Under the pieces are notes generated by a model. The model did not search any database, was not told the DNA's origin, and worked only from the letters and a program-made list of their open reading frames with translations. From Streptomyces sp. NBC_00289 (GTDB taxonomy: Bacteria > Actinomycetota > Actinomycetes > Streptomycetales > Streptomycetaceae): a stretch of 64,000 nucleotides of DNA. The number at the start of each line of letters is the position of its first letter. Position 1 is the stretch's first letter. Both the position numbers and the translations under genes were made by a program. The DNA lies in contig NZ_CP108046.1 in the NCBI RefSeq assembly GCF_041435115.1, forward strand, positions 5,642,001-5,706,000, written 5' to 3'. This document shows, piece by piece, positions 57,592 through 64,000 of the stretch.

Positions 57592-58422
57592 TCAGCGGCC
57601 CCTGTACTCCGGGCTCCGGCGCTCCACGAAGCTCGCCACTCCCTCCCGCGCGTCCGCCGTCGTCATGTTGATCTCCTGCGCGGCCGCTTCGGCGGCGAAG
57701 GCGGCGGTGCGGTCGGTGTCGAGGGAGGCGTTGACGAGCTGCTTGGTCAGGGCGAGGGCCCGGGTCGGGCCGGCGGCCAGCCGCTCGGCCCAGGCACGTG
57801 CCGTCTTGTCCAGCTCCCCGTCCGCGAGGACGCGGTTGACGAGGCCGAGGCGTTCGGCGTCCGAGGCGGTGAGCGCGTCCCCGAAGAACATCAGCTCCTT
57901 CGCCCGCCGCGGGCCGATCAGCCGGGGCAGGAGGTAGGCGCCGCCGCCGTCCGGGACCAGTCCACGGCGCACGAACACCTCGATGAACCGCGCGGACTCC
58001 GCCGCGAGTACGAGGTCGCAGGCGAACGCGAGATGGGCACCGAGGCCCGCCGCCGTGCCGTTCACGGCGGCCACCACCGGCTTCTCGCAGTCGAGCACGG
58101 CGGCGATCAGGCGCTGGGCGCCGAGGCGGATGGTGCGGGCCACGTCACCGGGCGCCCCTTCCCCGACCCCGGAGGCACCACGCAGGTCCGCGCCCGCGCA
58201 GAAGCCGCGACCGCGTCCGGTGAGGACGACGGCCCGTACGTCCGGGTCGGCGGAGGCCTGCGAAAGCAGCAGGACGAGACGTTCACGCAGGTCGGGGGTG
58301 AGGGCGTTGAGGGCCTCGGGCCGGTTGAGAGTGATACGGGAGACGTGATTGTCAGTGGCCTGCTGTACCAATGAATCGACGGATTTTTCCGTCGCGACGG
58401 ACTTTTCGGGGGAGGAAGTCAT
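57592..58422 (-). CDS. enoyl-CoA hydratase/isomerase
   Basis: The 276-residue crotonase has the substrate strand RITLNRPEALNALTPDLRER, the oxyanion motif GRGFCAGADLRGA and the second loop AAVNGTAAGLGAHLAFACDL, followed by the Glu-containing EVFVRRGLVPDGGGAYLLPR. ATG 58422 has GGAG seven bases before it. The N-terminal 20 residues contain a small internal repeat (EKSVATEKSV). It lies downstream of the NDP-forming CoA ligase (76-bp gap) and upstream of the flavin reductase. Confidence 0.93.
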   Translation of the reverse strand: MTSSPEKSVATEKSVDSLVQQATDNHVSRITLNRPEALNALTPDLRERLVLLLSQASADPDVRAVVLTGRGRGFCAGADLRGASGVGEGAPGDVARTIRLGAQRLIAAVLDCEKPVVAAVNGTAAGLGAHLAFACDLVLAAESARFIEVFVRRGLVPDGGGAYLLPRLIGPRRAKELMFFGDALTASDAERLGLVNRVLADGELDKTARAWAERLAAGPTRALALTKQLVNASLDTDRTAAFAAEAAAQEINMTTADAREGVASFVERRSPEYRGR

Positions 58423-58482
58423 GGGGGTACTCCGCTTCTTGGCGCCACTGGTCATGACCTGGCCGTCGGCTGTGCTGGCACT

Positions 58483-58503
58483 GTTGCCTGTCGGGGCACT
58501 AGC
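58483..58503. repeat. 21-bp copy of the 54456-54476 element
   Basis: GTTGCCTGTCGGGGCACTAG plus C matches 54456-54476 at 20 of 21 bases. Both copies contain the TAG stop codon of a minus-strand gene. Here a full hairpin partner is not seen. Confidence 0.75.
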
Positions 58504-60742
58504 GCTGTTCGGGGCCCGGTCGGCACACCGCCAGCGCGTCCAGCGCCACCGCTCCCTGCCCTCTGGGCAGGACCATCAGCGGATTGATGTCGAGCTCCGC
58601 GAGGTCCTCGCCGAGTTCAAGGGCCATCCGCTCCACCCGCAGGACCACTTCGACGAGCGCGTCGAGATCCGCAGGGGGGCGTCCTCGCACCCCGTCGAGG
58701 AGCGCCCGCCCGCGCAGTTCGGCCAGCATGTCCCGCGCCTGCTCCTCACCGAAGGGCGGCACCCGCACGGCCGCGTCCCGCAGCACCTCCACGAGCACCC
58801 CGCCGAGGCCGACGGTCACGGTGGGCCCGAACAGCTCGTCATGGGTGACGCCGACGACCATCTCGACCCCCCGCTCCACCATCTGGCACACCAGGACGCC
58901 GTCCAGCGCGACACCCTCGTAGCGCGCGATGTCGGTCAGCTCGCGGTAGGCGTCGCGGACCTGGCTGGCCGAGGTCAACCCGATCTTCACCAGGCCCAGT
59001 TCGGTCTTGTGGGCGATCTGCGCGCCGGACGCCTTCATCACCACGGGGTAGCCCACCAGACCGGCCGCCCGTACGGCCGCCGCCGCGCTCGTCACCAACT
59101 GCTCGCGCGGCACCCGTATGCCGTACGCCCGCAGCAACTGCTTGGCCGCGTGCTCGCTCAGCTGCTGCCCGGGCCGCATCAGCGCCTGCGCCTTGCGGAA
59201 GGAGGGCGAGAGGGCGCGGGCCGCCTCGTCGAAGGGGGAGCGGTAGCCGGTCACGAAGCGGTGATGGCCGAGGTAGGCGCGGACGGCGGTGACGCAGTTC
59301 GCCGCGGTGCGGAAGGTGGCCACCCGCGAGGAGCCGAGCAGCACCTCGCGGTACGCCGGCTCGGTGCCGACCGGCGACCCCCACACCACGCAGACCAGCT
59401 TGTCCGTCCGCTCGGCCGCGTCCACCAGGTCCTGGACGAGCTTGTCGCTCAGCGGCGGGAAGGGTCCGGTGATCGGGCAGATCAGCACGCCCACCTCGGG
59501 GTCGTCGAGGATGGCGTCGATGATCTTCCGGCCGCGCCAGTCGCCGACCGGATGGCCGCCGTTGTCGACGGGGTTGGCCACGCTCAGGTACTCGGGTATC
59601 CACTGGTGCAGCGCCGCCTGCCGGTCCTGCGACAGCACCGGCAGGTTCAGTCCCGCCCCGGTCGCCAGGTCCGCGAAGTGCGCGCCCGTGCCGCCCGAGA
59701 TCGAATAGACGACGACCCCGTCGGCGCGGGGCGGCTTCGCCCGGGCCAGCAGGGCGCTGGTGTCCTGGAGTTCGTCGAGCCCGTCGACGCGGATCACGCC
59801 GTACTGCCGCATCGCCGCGTCCACCACCGCGTCCGCGCCGGTCAGTTTGCCGGTGTGTGAGGCGGCGGTGCGGGCGCCGGTCTCGGTGCGGCCGACCTTG
59901 ACGGCGACGACCGGCACCCGGCGCCGGGCGGCGCGGTCGGCGGCGAGCAGGAAGGAGCGGCCGTCCTTCAGTCCCTCGACGTAGCAGGCGATGGCGCCGA
60001 CCTCCGGCTGCTCGGCGAAGTAGGAGATGAAGTCGGCGGTCTCCAGATCGGCCTCGTTGCCGGTGGGCGCCCAGTGGGAGAGGCGGATGCCGAGTTCCTG
60101 GAGGGCGAAGACGGGCCGCCCCTGGTGCCCGGACTGGGTGATCAGGGCGATCGCGGGCCCGTCGAGGTCGTCCCGGAACCGCTCGAAGGCGTTGAGGTTG
60201 GTGTTGGGCCCCAGCAGCCGGGTCCCGGACCGTTTCACGGCGGCGGCGAGCCGGGTCTGGGCGGCCGCGCCCTCCTCGCCCGTCTCGGCGAAGCCGGCGG
60301 CGAAGACCACCGCGAATTTCACCTTGGCCTCGCCGAGTTCCTCGATCAGCGGGAGCGGGTCGGCAACCAGCAGTACGGCGAGATCGACCTGCTCGGGCAG
60401 GTCGGCGACGGAAGGGAGGCAGGGGATGCCGAAGACGGACGGGCGGCTCGGATGCACGGGGTGCAGCCGGGCTCCGACCCGCTCGGCCCAGGCGATCAGC
60501 TGCCGGGTGACACCGGTGTTGGGCCGCCCCTCGGCGTCCGAGGCGCCGACGACGGCAACGGATTCGGGCCGGAAGAGGCGGTCCAGATCAGGGACGTCGC
60601 AGTACAGCGGCCGACCGCTGACGTCGAGGTCGTCGACGTCGGCAGGTCTGCCGTGGACGGCGGGCCCGGGTTGCTCGCCACAGGCGATGACCCGGGCCCG
60701 GCGGGAGTCGGTGGTGAGAGTGCCGTGGGTTGATCCAAGCAT
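58499..60742 (-). CDS. NDP-forming acyl-CoA synthetase (fused alpha and beta parts)
   Basis: The 747-residue enzyme makes acyl-CoA with formation of ADP or GDP. It has a CoA-binding Rossmann domain at the N terminus (SVAVVGASDAEGRPNTG), a succinyl-CoA-synthetase-like middle with the phosphohistidine-type loop ASHTGKLTGAD, and a C-terminal ATP-grasp part (VVMKASGAQIAHKTELGLVK). Some family members are protein acetyltransferases, but no GNAT domain is fused here. ATG 60742 follows GGGCGGACAG. Two operator copies lie upstream. Confidence 0.9.
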   Translation of the reverse strand: MLGSTHGTLTTDSRRARVIACGEQPGPAVHGRPADVDDLDVSGRPLYCDVPDLDRLFRPESVAVVGASDAEGRPNTGVTRQLIAWAERVGARLHPVHPSRPSVFGIPCLPSVADLPEQVDLAVLLVADPLPLIEELGEAKVKFAVVFAAGFAETGEEGAAAQTRLAAAVKRSGTRLLGPNTNLNAFERFRDDLDGPAIALITQSGHQGRPVFALQELGIRLSHWAPTGNEADLETADFISYFAEQPEVGAIACYVEGLKDGRSFLLAADRAARRRVPVVAVKVGRTETGARTAASHTGKLTGADAVVDAAMRQYGVIRVDGLDELQDTSALLARAKPPRADGVVVYSISGGTGAHFADLATGAGLNLPVLSQDRQAALHQWIPEYLSVANPVDNGGHPVGDWRGRKIIDAILDDPEVGVLICPITGPFPPLSDKLVQDLVDAAERTDKLVCVVWGSPVGTEPAYREVLLGSSRVATFRTAANCVTAVRAYLGHHRFVTGYRSPFDEAARALSPSFRKAQALMRPGQQLSEHAAKQLLRAYGIRVPREQLVTSAAAAVRAAGLVGYPVVMKASGAQIAHKTELGLVKIGLTSASQVRDAYRELTDIARYEGVALDGVLVCQMVERGVEMVVGVTHDELFGPTVTVGLGGVLVEVLRDAAVRVPPFGEEQARDMLAELRGRALLDGVRGRPPADLDALVEVVLRVERMALELGEDLAELDINPLMVLPRGQGAVALDALAVCRPGPEQR

Positions 60743-60775
60743 CTGTCCGCCCGCTTTTTGTGTGACAGCCGATAA

Positions 60776-60814
60776 CTGACGCTCTGTCAGATTAACGAAC
60801 TGACGCCGCGTCAG
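60776..60814. promoter_or_regulatory. operator sites 5 and 6
   Basis: CTGACGCTCTGTCAG (60776-60790, one mismatch) and CTGACGCCGCGTCAG (60800-60814, perfect) are 24 bp apart centre to centre, about 2.3 helical turns. They lie just upstream of the NDP-forming acyl-CoA synthetase. A tandem arrangement suggests cooperative binding. Confidence 0.8.
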
Positions 60815-60872
60815 GAACGGCTGTGCACGCAAAGTTGAAGACCGGGCGGCCCGTACGGCCCACGGCACCGGT

Positions 60873-62393
60873 TCACAGCGCCGCGAGTACCTCCTTGGCC
60901 ACCCGCTCGCCCGAGCGCACCGCCCCGTCCATGAACCCGTTCCAGTAGGTCGAGGTCTCGGTCCCGGCCCAGTGGATACCCCCGACCGGCTTGCGCAAAG
61001 CGGCCCCGTACTCCGTCAACACCCCGGGTGGCGCGAAAGCGACCGGTCCGCCCCGGGAGAACCCCTCGTTGTCCCAGCGCTGGAGCACGAAGGAGGTGGG
61101 CGACTTGGCCTTGTCGCCGAAGTACGTGGCGTAGTCCTTCAGGACCGCCGCCCTGACCTCGTCGGTGCTCGCCGCGTCGTACTCCCGCATCTCGTCGGCC
61201 TCGATGAAGCCCATCAGCGCGCCGTAGGAGGCGTCGGGCGGCGAGTTGTCGAACGTGGACCGGGCGAGGCCGGTGTCGCTGACGACCTGCCCGTTGAGTC
61301 CGTCGGCCCGCCAGAAGGGGGTGTCGTAGACGGCGATGGCCTTGCCGATCGACCCCATCGGCATCCGCTGGGTCAACTGGTCGCGCGCGGCCGGCAGCAG
61401 CGGGTTGTAGGAGATGCGCGCGGCCAGCGGCGGCGGCACGGCGACGATCGCCCGGCGGGCGGTCACGGTGATCCCGTCGGCGGTCACGGTGTACGTGCTG
61501 CCGGATTTGTCGATCGAGCGGACCGGCGCGTTCAGCACCACCCGGTCGCCGAGGGTGGCGGCCAGCTTGACCGGCACCCGCTGCGAGCCGCCGACGAAGC
61601 GGGACTCCTGGGCGCCGCCCGCGGTCTCGGTGAGCCGCTCCAGGGTGCCGGGGTTGGACTCGTTGCCGGCGGCGGCGATGTAGAAGAGGACGTAGAGGAG
61701 GGAGAGTTCACGCGGCTGCGCGGAGAAGATCGACGTACAGGCCACGTCGAGGAGGAACTTGGCCGAGGGGACGATCGCGTTGGCGTTCAGCCAGGACTCG
61801 AAGGTCTGCCGGTCCCACTCCGCGGCCTTGGCGGCCGTCCAGGGGGCGTCGAGGGGGACCTGCTTGGCCATGTCGTCCAGCGAGGACTGCACGATGGCGG
61901 CGTTGGCGAGCCCGGCCACGTCGACCGGCGGGACCGAGCCGAGCAGTCCGTCGGTGGCGTAGGGGGACTTCTTGCCGTCCTTGTAGAGGAGGTTCTTGCC
62001 GGTGTTGTAGGTCGTGAAGGTCGCCACGCCCAGGGAGTCGGCGAGTGCCTTGATGCGGTCCTGGGTGGGGCCGATGAACTCGCCGCCGCCCTCGGTGACA
62101 CCGCCGTTGGCCAGCGGAAGGTTCACGACCCGGCCGCCGACGCGGTCGCGGGCCTCCAGGACGACCACGGTCTTGCCGCCGGCCACCAGGTCGCGGGCCG
62201 CGACGAGTCCGGCGAGACCACCGCCGACGATCACGACGTCCGCGTCGCGGGTGGCCGCGGCTGCCGTGGTGGCGGTGGCGCCGGTGAGGGCGACCGCCCC
62301 GGCGGCCGCCGCGGCGCCGCCGAGCAGGGTGCGCCGGGACAGGGCGTCGGGCCGGCCGGATATGCGGGGGGAGAGCTGTCTTTCGCGTGCCAC
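60873..62393 (-). CDS. Tat-exported flavin amine oxidase
   Basis: The 506-residue FAD enzyme oxidises an amine to an aldehyde with oxygen. A twin-Arg leader (SRRTLLGGAAAAAGAVAL) is followed by the FAD motif VVIVGGGLAGLVAARDL, GGEFIGPTQDRI, and the C-terminal IHWAGTETSTYWNGFMDGAV of monoamine/putrescine oxidase relatives. GTG 62393 is chosen: GGAGG lies six bases before it, whereas the ATG at 62399 has none at correct distance. It lies upstream of the NDP-forming ligase on the same strand, with operators between, so co-regulation is uncertain. Confidence 0.9.
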   Translation of the reverse strand: MARERQLSPRISGRPDALSRRTLLGGAAAAAGAVALTGATATTAAAATRDADVVIVGGGLAGLVAARDLVAGGKTVVVLEARDRVGGRVVNLPLANGGVTEGGGEFIGPTQDRIKALADSLGVATFTTYNTGKNLLYKDGKKSPYATDGLLGSVPPVDVAGLANAAIVQSSLDDMAKQVPLDAPWTAAKAAEWDRQTFESWLNANAIVPSAKFLLDVACTSIFSAQPRELSLLYVLFYIAAAGNESNPGTLERLTETAGGAQESRFVGGSQRVPVKLAATLGDRVVLNAPVRSIDKSGSTYTVTADGITVTARRAIVAVPPPLAARISYNPLLPAARDQLTQRMPMGSIGKAIAVYDTPFWRADGLNGQVVSDTGLARSTFDNSPPDASYGALMGFIEADEMREYDAASTDEVRAAVLKDYATYFGDKAKSPTSFVLQRWDNEGFSRGGPVAFAPPGVLTEYGAALRKPVGGIHWAGTETSTYWNGFMDGAVRSGERVAKEVLAAL

Positions 62394-62582
62394 GTGCATC
62401 CTCCGTCGAGAGCGAGAGGTGGGGTGGAGCTAGAAAGGTGAGCAGTATTCACATTCTGGCCCCGTGCGGTGGCGCGGTACAACGCTCCTGCCACATCTGA
62501 CGCAGGAGTAACAAGAGCGATACTGAAGGGAGTTGAGGCTTTCTACGTCCGTTCGGGTCTTTCTGCGTCCGCCCGGTCCGCT

Positions 62583-62684
62583 CGGTCCGGTCGGCTCGGC
62601 CCGGGTATGGTCGGCTTGGCTCCGGTCCGGTCGGCTCAGCCCGGGTCCGTTCGGGTCTGCCCGGTCCGGTCGGCTCAGCCCGGC
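62583..62684. repeat. about 40-bp tandem repeat, three copies, at a gene's 3' end
   Basis: Cores CGGTCCGGTCGGCTC(G/A)GCCC at 62583, 62623 and 62662 recur every 39-40 bp, with the last running through the monooxygenase stop codon (62675-62677). The rest of the gap to the amine oxidase start (62394-62582) holds its promoter region; one CTGACG half-site lies near 62496. Confidence 0.75.
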
Positions 62685-63886
62685 AGACGGGACAGCTGCC
62701 CCGCGCCCGCCTTCACTCCGGCCCTGGTGACCGCCTTCGCGATCCTCTCGGCGTCGATCGCCAGCTCGCGGAGTGTGCCGCTGATGGGGGTGGTGAAGCC
62801 GGTGAAGTACAGGCCGGGCGCGTTCTTCGGGGCGCGGGCACCGTGGGCGACCGGCCTGCCGTGCTCGTCCAGCACGTCGAGGTGCCCGACGAGGCCCTCC
62901 AGGGCGCGGACGTAACCGGTGGCCGCGATGACCATGTCCGGTTCGACGCGGGCGCCGTCGGCGAGGACCACCTTGCCGTCCTCGAAGGCGTCCACGGCGG
63001 CCACGACCTCGACGCGGCCCTTGCGGACGGCGTCGATGAGCCCGACGTCCTGCACCGGGATGGCCCCCTCCTTGACCCGGCTGTAGAGGCCGGTGGCGGG
63101 GCGGGGCAGGCCCTGGGCGGACAGGTCGGGCACGGCGAGCCGGCACATCAGCCGGGCCAGCCGGTCGACGAGGCCGACCGGCAGCCGCCGTACGAGGACA
63201 CCCGTGTACTGGGCGGCCCAGCCGGCGGTCGAGCGGCGCACGATGTGCGGGACGGTGCGGACGGACAGCCGTACCCGGGAGGCCCCGCCCTCCACCAGGT
63301 CGACGGCGATCTCCGCGCCGGTGTTGCCGACGCCGACGACGAGGACGTCACGGCCGGCGTAGGGGTGGGGGTCGCGGTAGTCGCCGGCGTGCAGGAGCTC
63401 GCCGGTGTACGTGTCGCGGCCGGGCCAGTCCGGGAAGTGGGGGGTGTGGTTGTAGCCGGTGGCGACGACGACCGCGGCGCCGGTCAGTTCGCGGCCCCCG
63501 GTCGCGTGCAGCAGCCAGCCGGTGCCGTCGGGGGAGCGCTCGACGCGGGAGACCTCGACGCCGGTCACGATTTCCAGTTCGTGGACCTCGGCGTACTTCT
63601 CCAGGTACCGCACCACGTCGTCCCGGGACGCCCACCGTCCGAACCGGCGGGGCATCGGCAGTCCGGGCAGGGCCGACAGACGCCGGGTGGTGTGCAGGTG
63701 CAGCCGGTCGTAGTGGCGCCGCCAGGACGCTCCGACGCGGTCGGACCGCTCCAGTACGACGGCTCGTACGCCCCGGGCGCGCAACGCGTACGCGGTGGCG
63801 AGTCCGCCCGGCCCGCCGCCGATGACGTACACGGGGCGGTCTGCGTGGTGCGGGGACGCAGGAGGGGGCGTTGTGGAGTCGGCCAT
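62675..63886 (-). CDS. flavin-containing monooxygenase-like oxidoreductase
   Basis: The 403-residue protein has two Rossmann motifs: FAD VYVIGGGPGGLATAYAL and NADPH VLVVGVGNTGAEIAVDL. Between them are VVVATGYNHTPHF and the Baeyer-Villiger/FMO-like stretch FPDWPGRDTYTGELLHAGDY. It may hydroxylate or insert oxygen next to a ketone. ATG 63886 was chosen, giving a short Thr/Pro leader; no Shine-Dalgarno is visible, so the message may be leaderless. The tandem repeat runs through its stop codon. Confidence 0.88.
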   Translation of the reverse strand: MADSTTPPPASPHHADRPVYVIGGGPGGLATAYALRARGVRAVVLERSDRVGASWRRHYDRLHLHTTRRLSALPGLPMPRRFGRWASRDDVVRYLEKYAEVHELEIVTGVEVSRVERSPDGTGWLLHATGGRELTGAAVVVATGYNHTPHFPDWPGRDTYTGELLHAGDYRDPHPYAGRDVLVVGVGNTGAEIAVDLVEGGASRVRLSVRTVPHIVRRSTAGWAAQYTGVLVRRLPVGLVDRLARLMCRLAVPDLSAQGLPRPATGLYSRVKEGAIPVQDVGLIDAVRKGRVEVVAAVDAFEDGKVVLADGARVEPDMVIAATGYVRALEGLVGHLDVLDEHGRPVAHGARAPKNAPGLYFTGFTTPISGTLRELAIDAERIAKAVTRAGVKAGAGQLSRLPG

Positions 63887-64000
63887 GAGCGCGAGCGTAA
63901 TCACGCAGGTGGTTGATGGGTCTCGGTCAAGAGGGGATCTGGTTGCGGATCGATCACGCTTGGGGGAGACCGGGGTGGGACCGGTGACGTACCTCACCCG

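Overview
The window is a 64 kb piece of a Streptomyces chromosome. The evidence is very high GC with strong third-position GC bias, frequent GTG and some TTG starts, GTGA and ATGA stop/start overlaps inside operons, and many families typical of the genus: DesR, ECF sigma/anti-sigma pairs, STAS and HATPase regulators, a TPR regulator and a CebR box. From memory, the order serC - acyl-CoA carboxylase cluster - pdxH - second citrate synthase - SIS protein - desR - purU matches the conserved core arm of the S. coelicolor chromosome. No phage, IS element, CRISPR array, tRNA, rRNA or secondary-metabolite cluster was seen.

Layout. 1-10.5 kb: truncated MFS transporter, thpR, aldo/keto reductase, SGNH hydrolase, an anchored beta-propeller-like protein, a GH5/CBM2 cellulase behind a CebR operator, serC, and a very large FAD/Fe-S oxidase. 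10.8-22.1 kb: an EamA exporter, then a tightly packed operon (TIGR03084-type protein, AtuA-type DUF1446 protein, acyl-CoA carboxylase beta and alpha chains, acyl-CoA dehydrogenase, cinnamate/4-coumarate:CoA ligase, enoyl-CoA hydratase, TetR regulator). Its single visible promoter carries a palindrome over the -35 box. 22.1-29 kb: pdxH, citrate synthase, a small minus-strand transcription unit with a 12-residue ORF, GNAT, PAS/GAF protein, SIS protein, desR. 29-43.4 kb: an alpha/beta-hydrolase that lacks its nucleophile, an ABC-2 exporter pair, a primase-polymerase-like protein, an HTH/TPR regulator, a Pro/Gln-rich membrane protein, an orphan solute-binding lipoprotein, purU, an ECF sigma/anti-sigma pair, a STAS protein and an EF-hand protein.

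43.4-60.8 kb holds most genes of a CoA-thioester catabolic programme: acyl-CoA ligase, amidohydrolase, three acyl-CoA dehydrogenases, cyclase-family hydrolase, SDR, zinc alcohol dehydrogenase, MFS transporter, flavin reductase, enoyl-CoA hydratase and NDP-forming acyl-CoA synthetase. They form several divergent operons. A 15-bp palindrome of the form CTGACG-N3-CGTCAG recurs, exactly or with one mismatch, at six places in four of the promoter regions. I read this as one regulon whose repressor is not in the window. 60.9-63.9 kb: a Tat-exported flavin amine oxidase and a flavin monooxygenase.

The strongest candidates for something undescribed are the CTGACG-N3-CGTCAG regulon, the small promoter/SD/12-codon-ORF/hairpin unit at 24231-24481, the TetR gene whose only usable start is CTG, the coding minisatellite inside an acyl-CoA dehydrogenase, and the hydrolase with Ala in place of its nucleophilic Ser.
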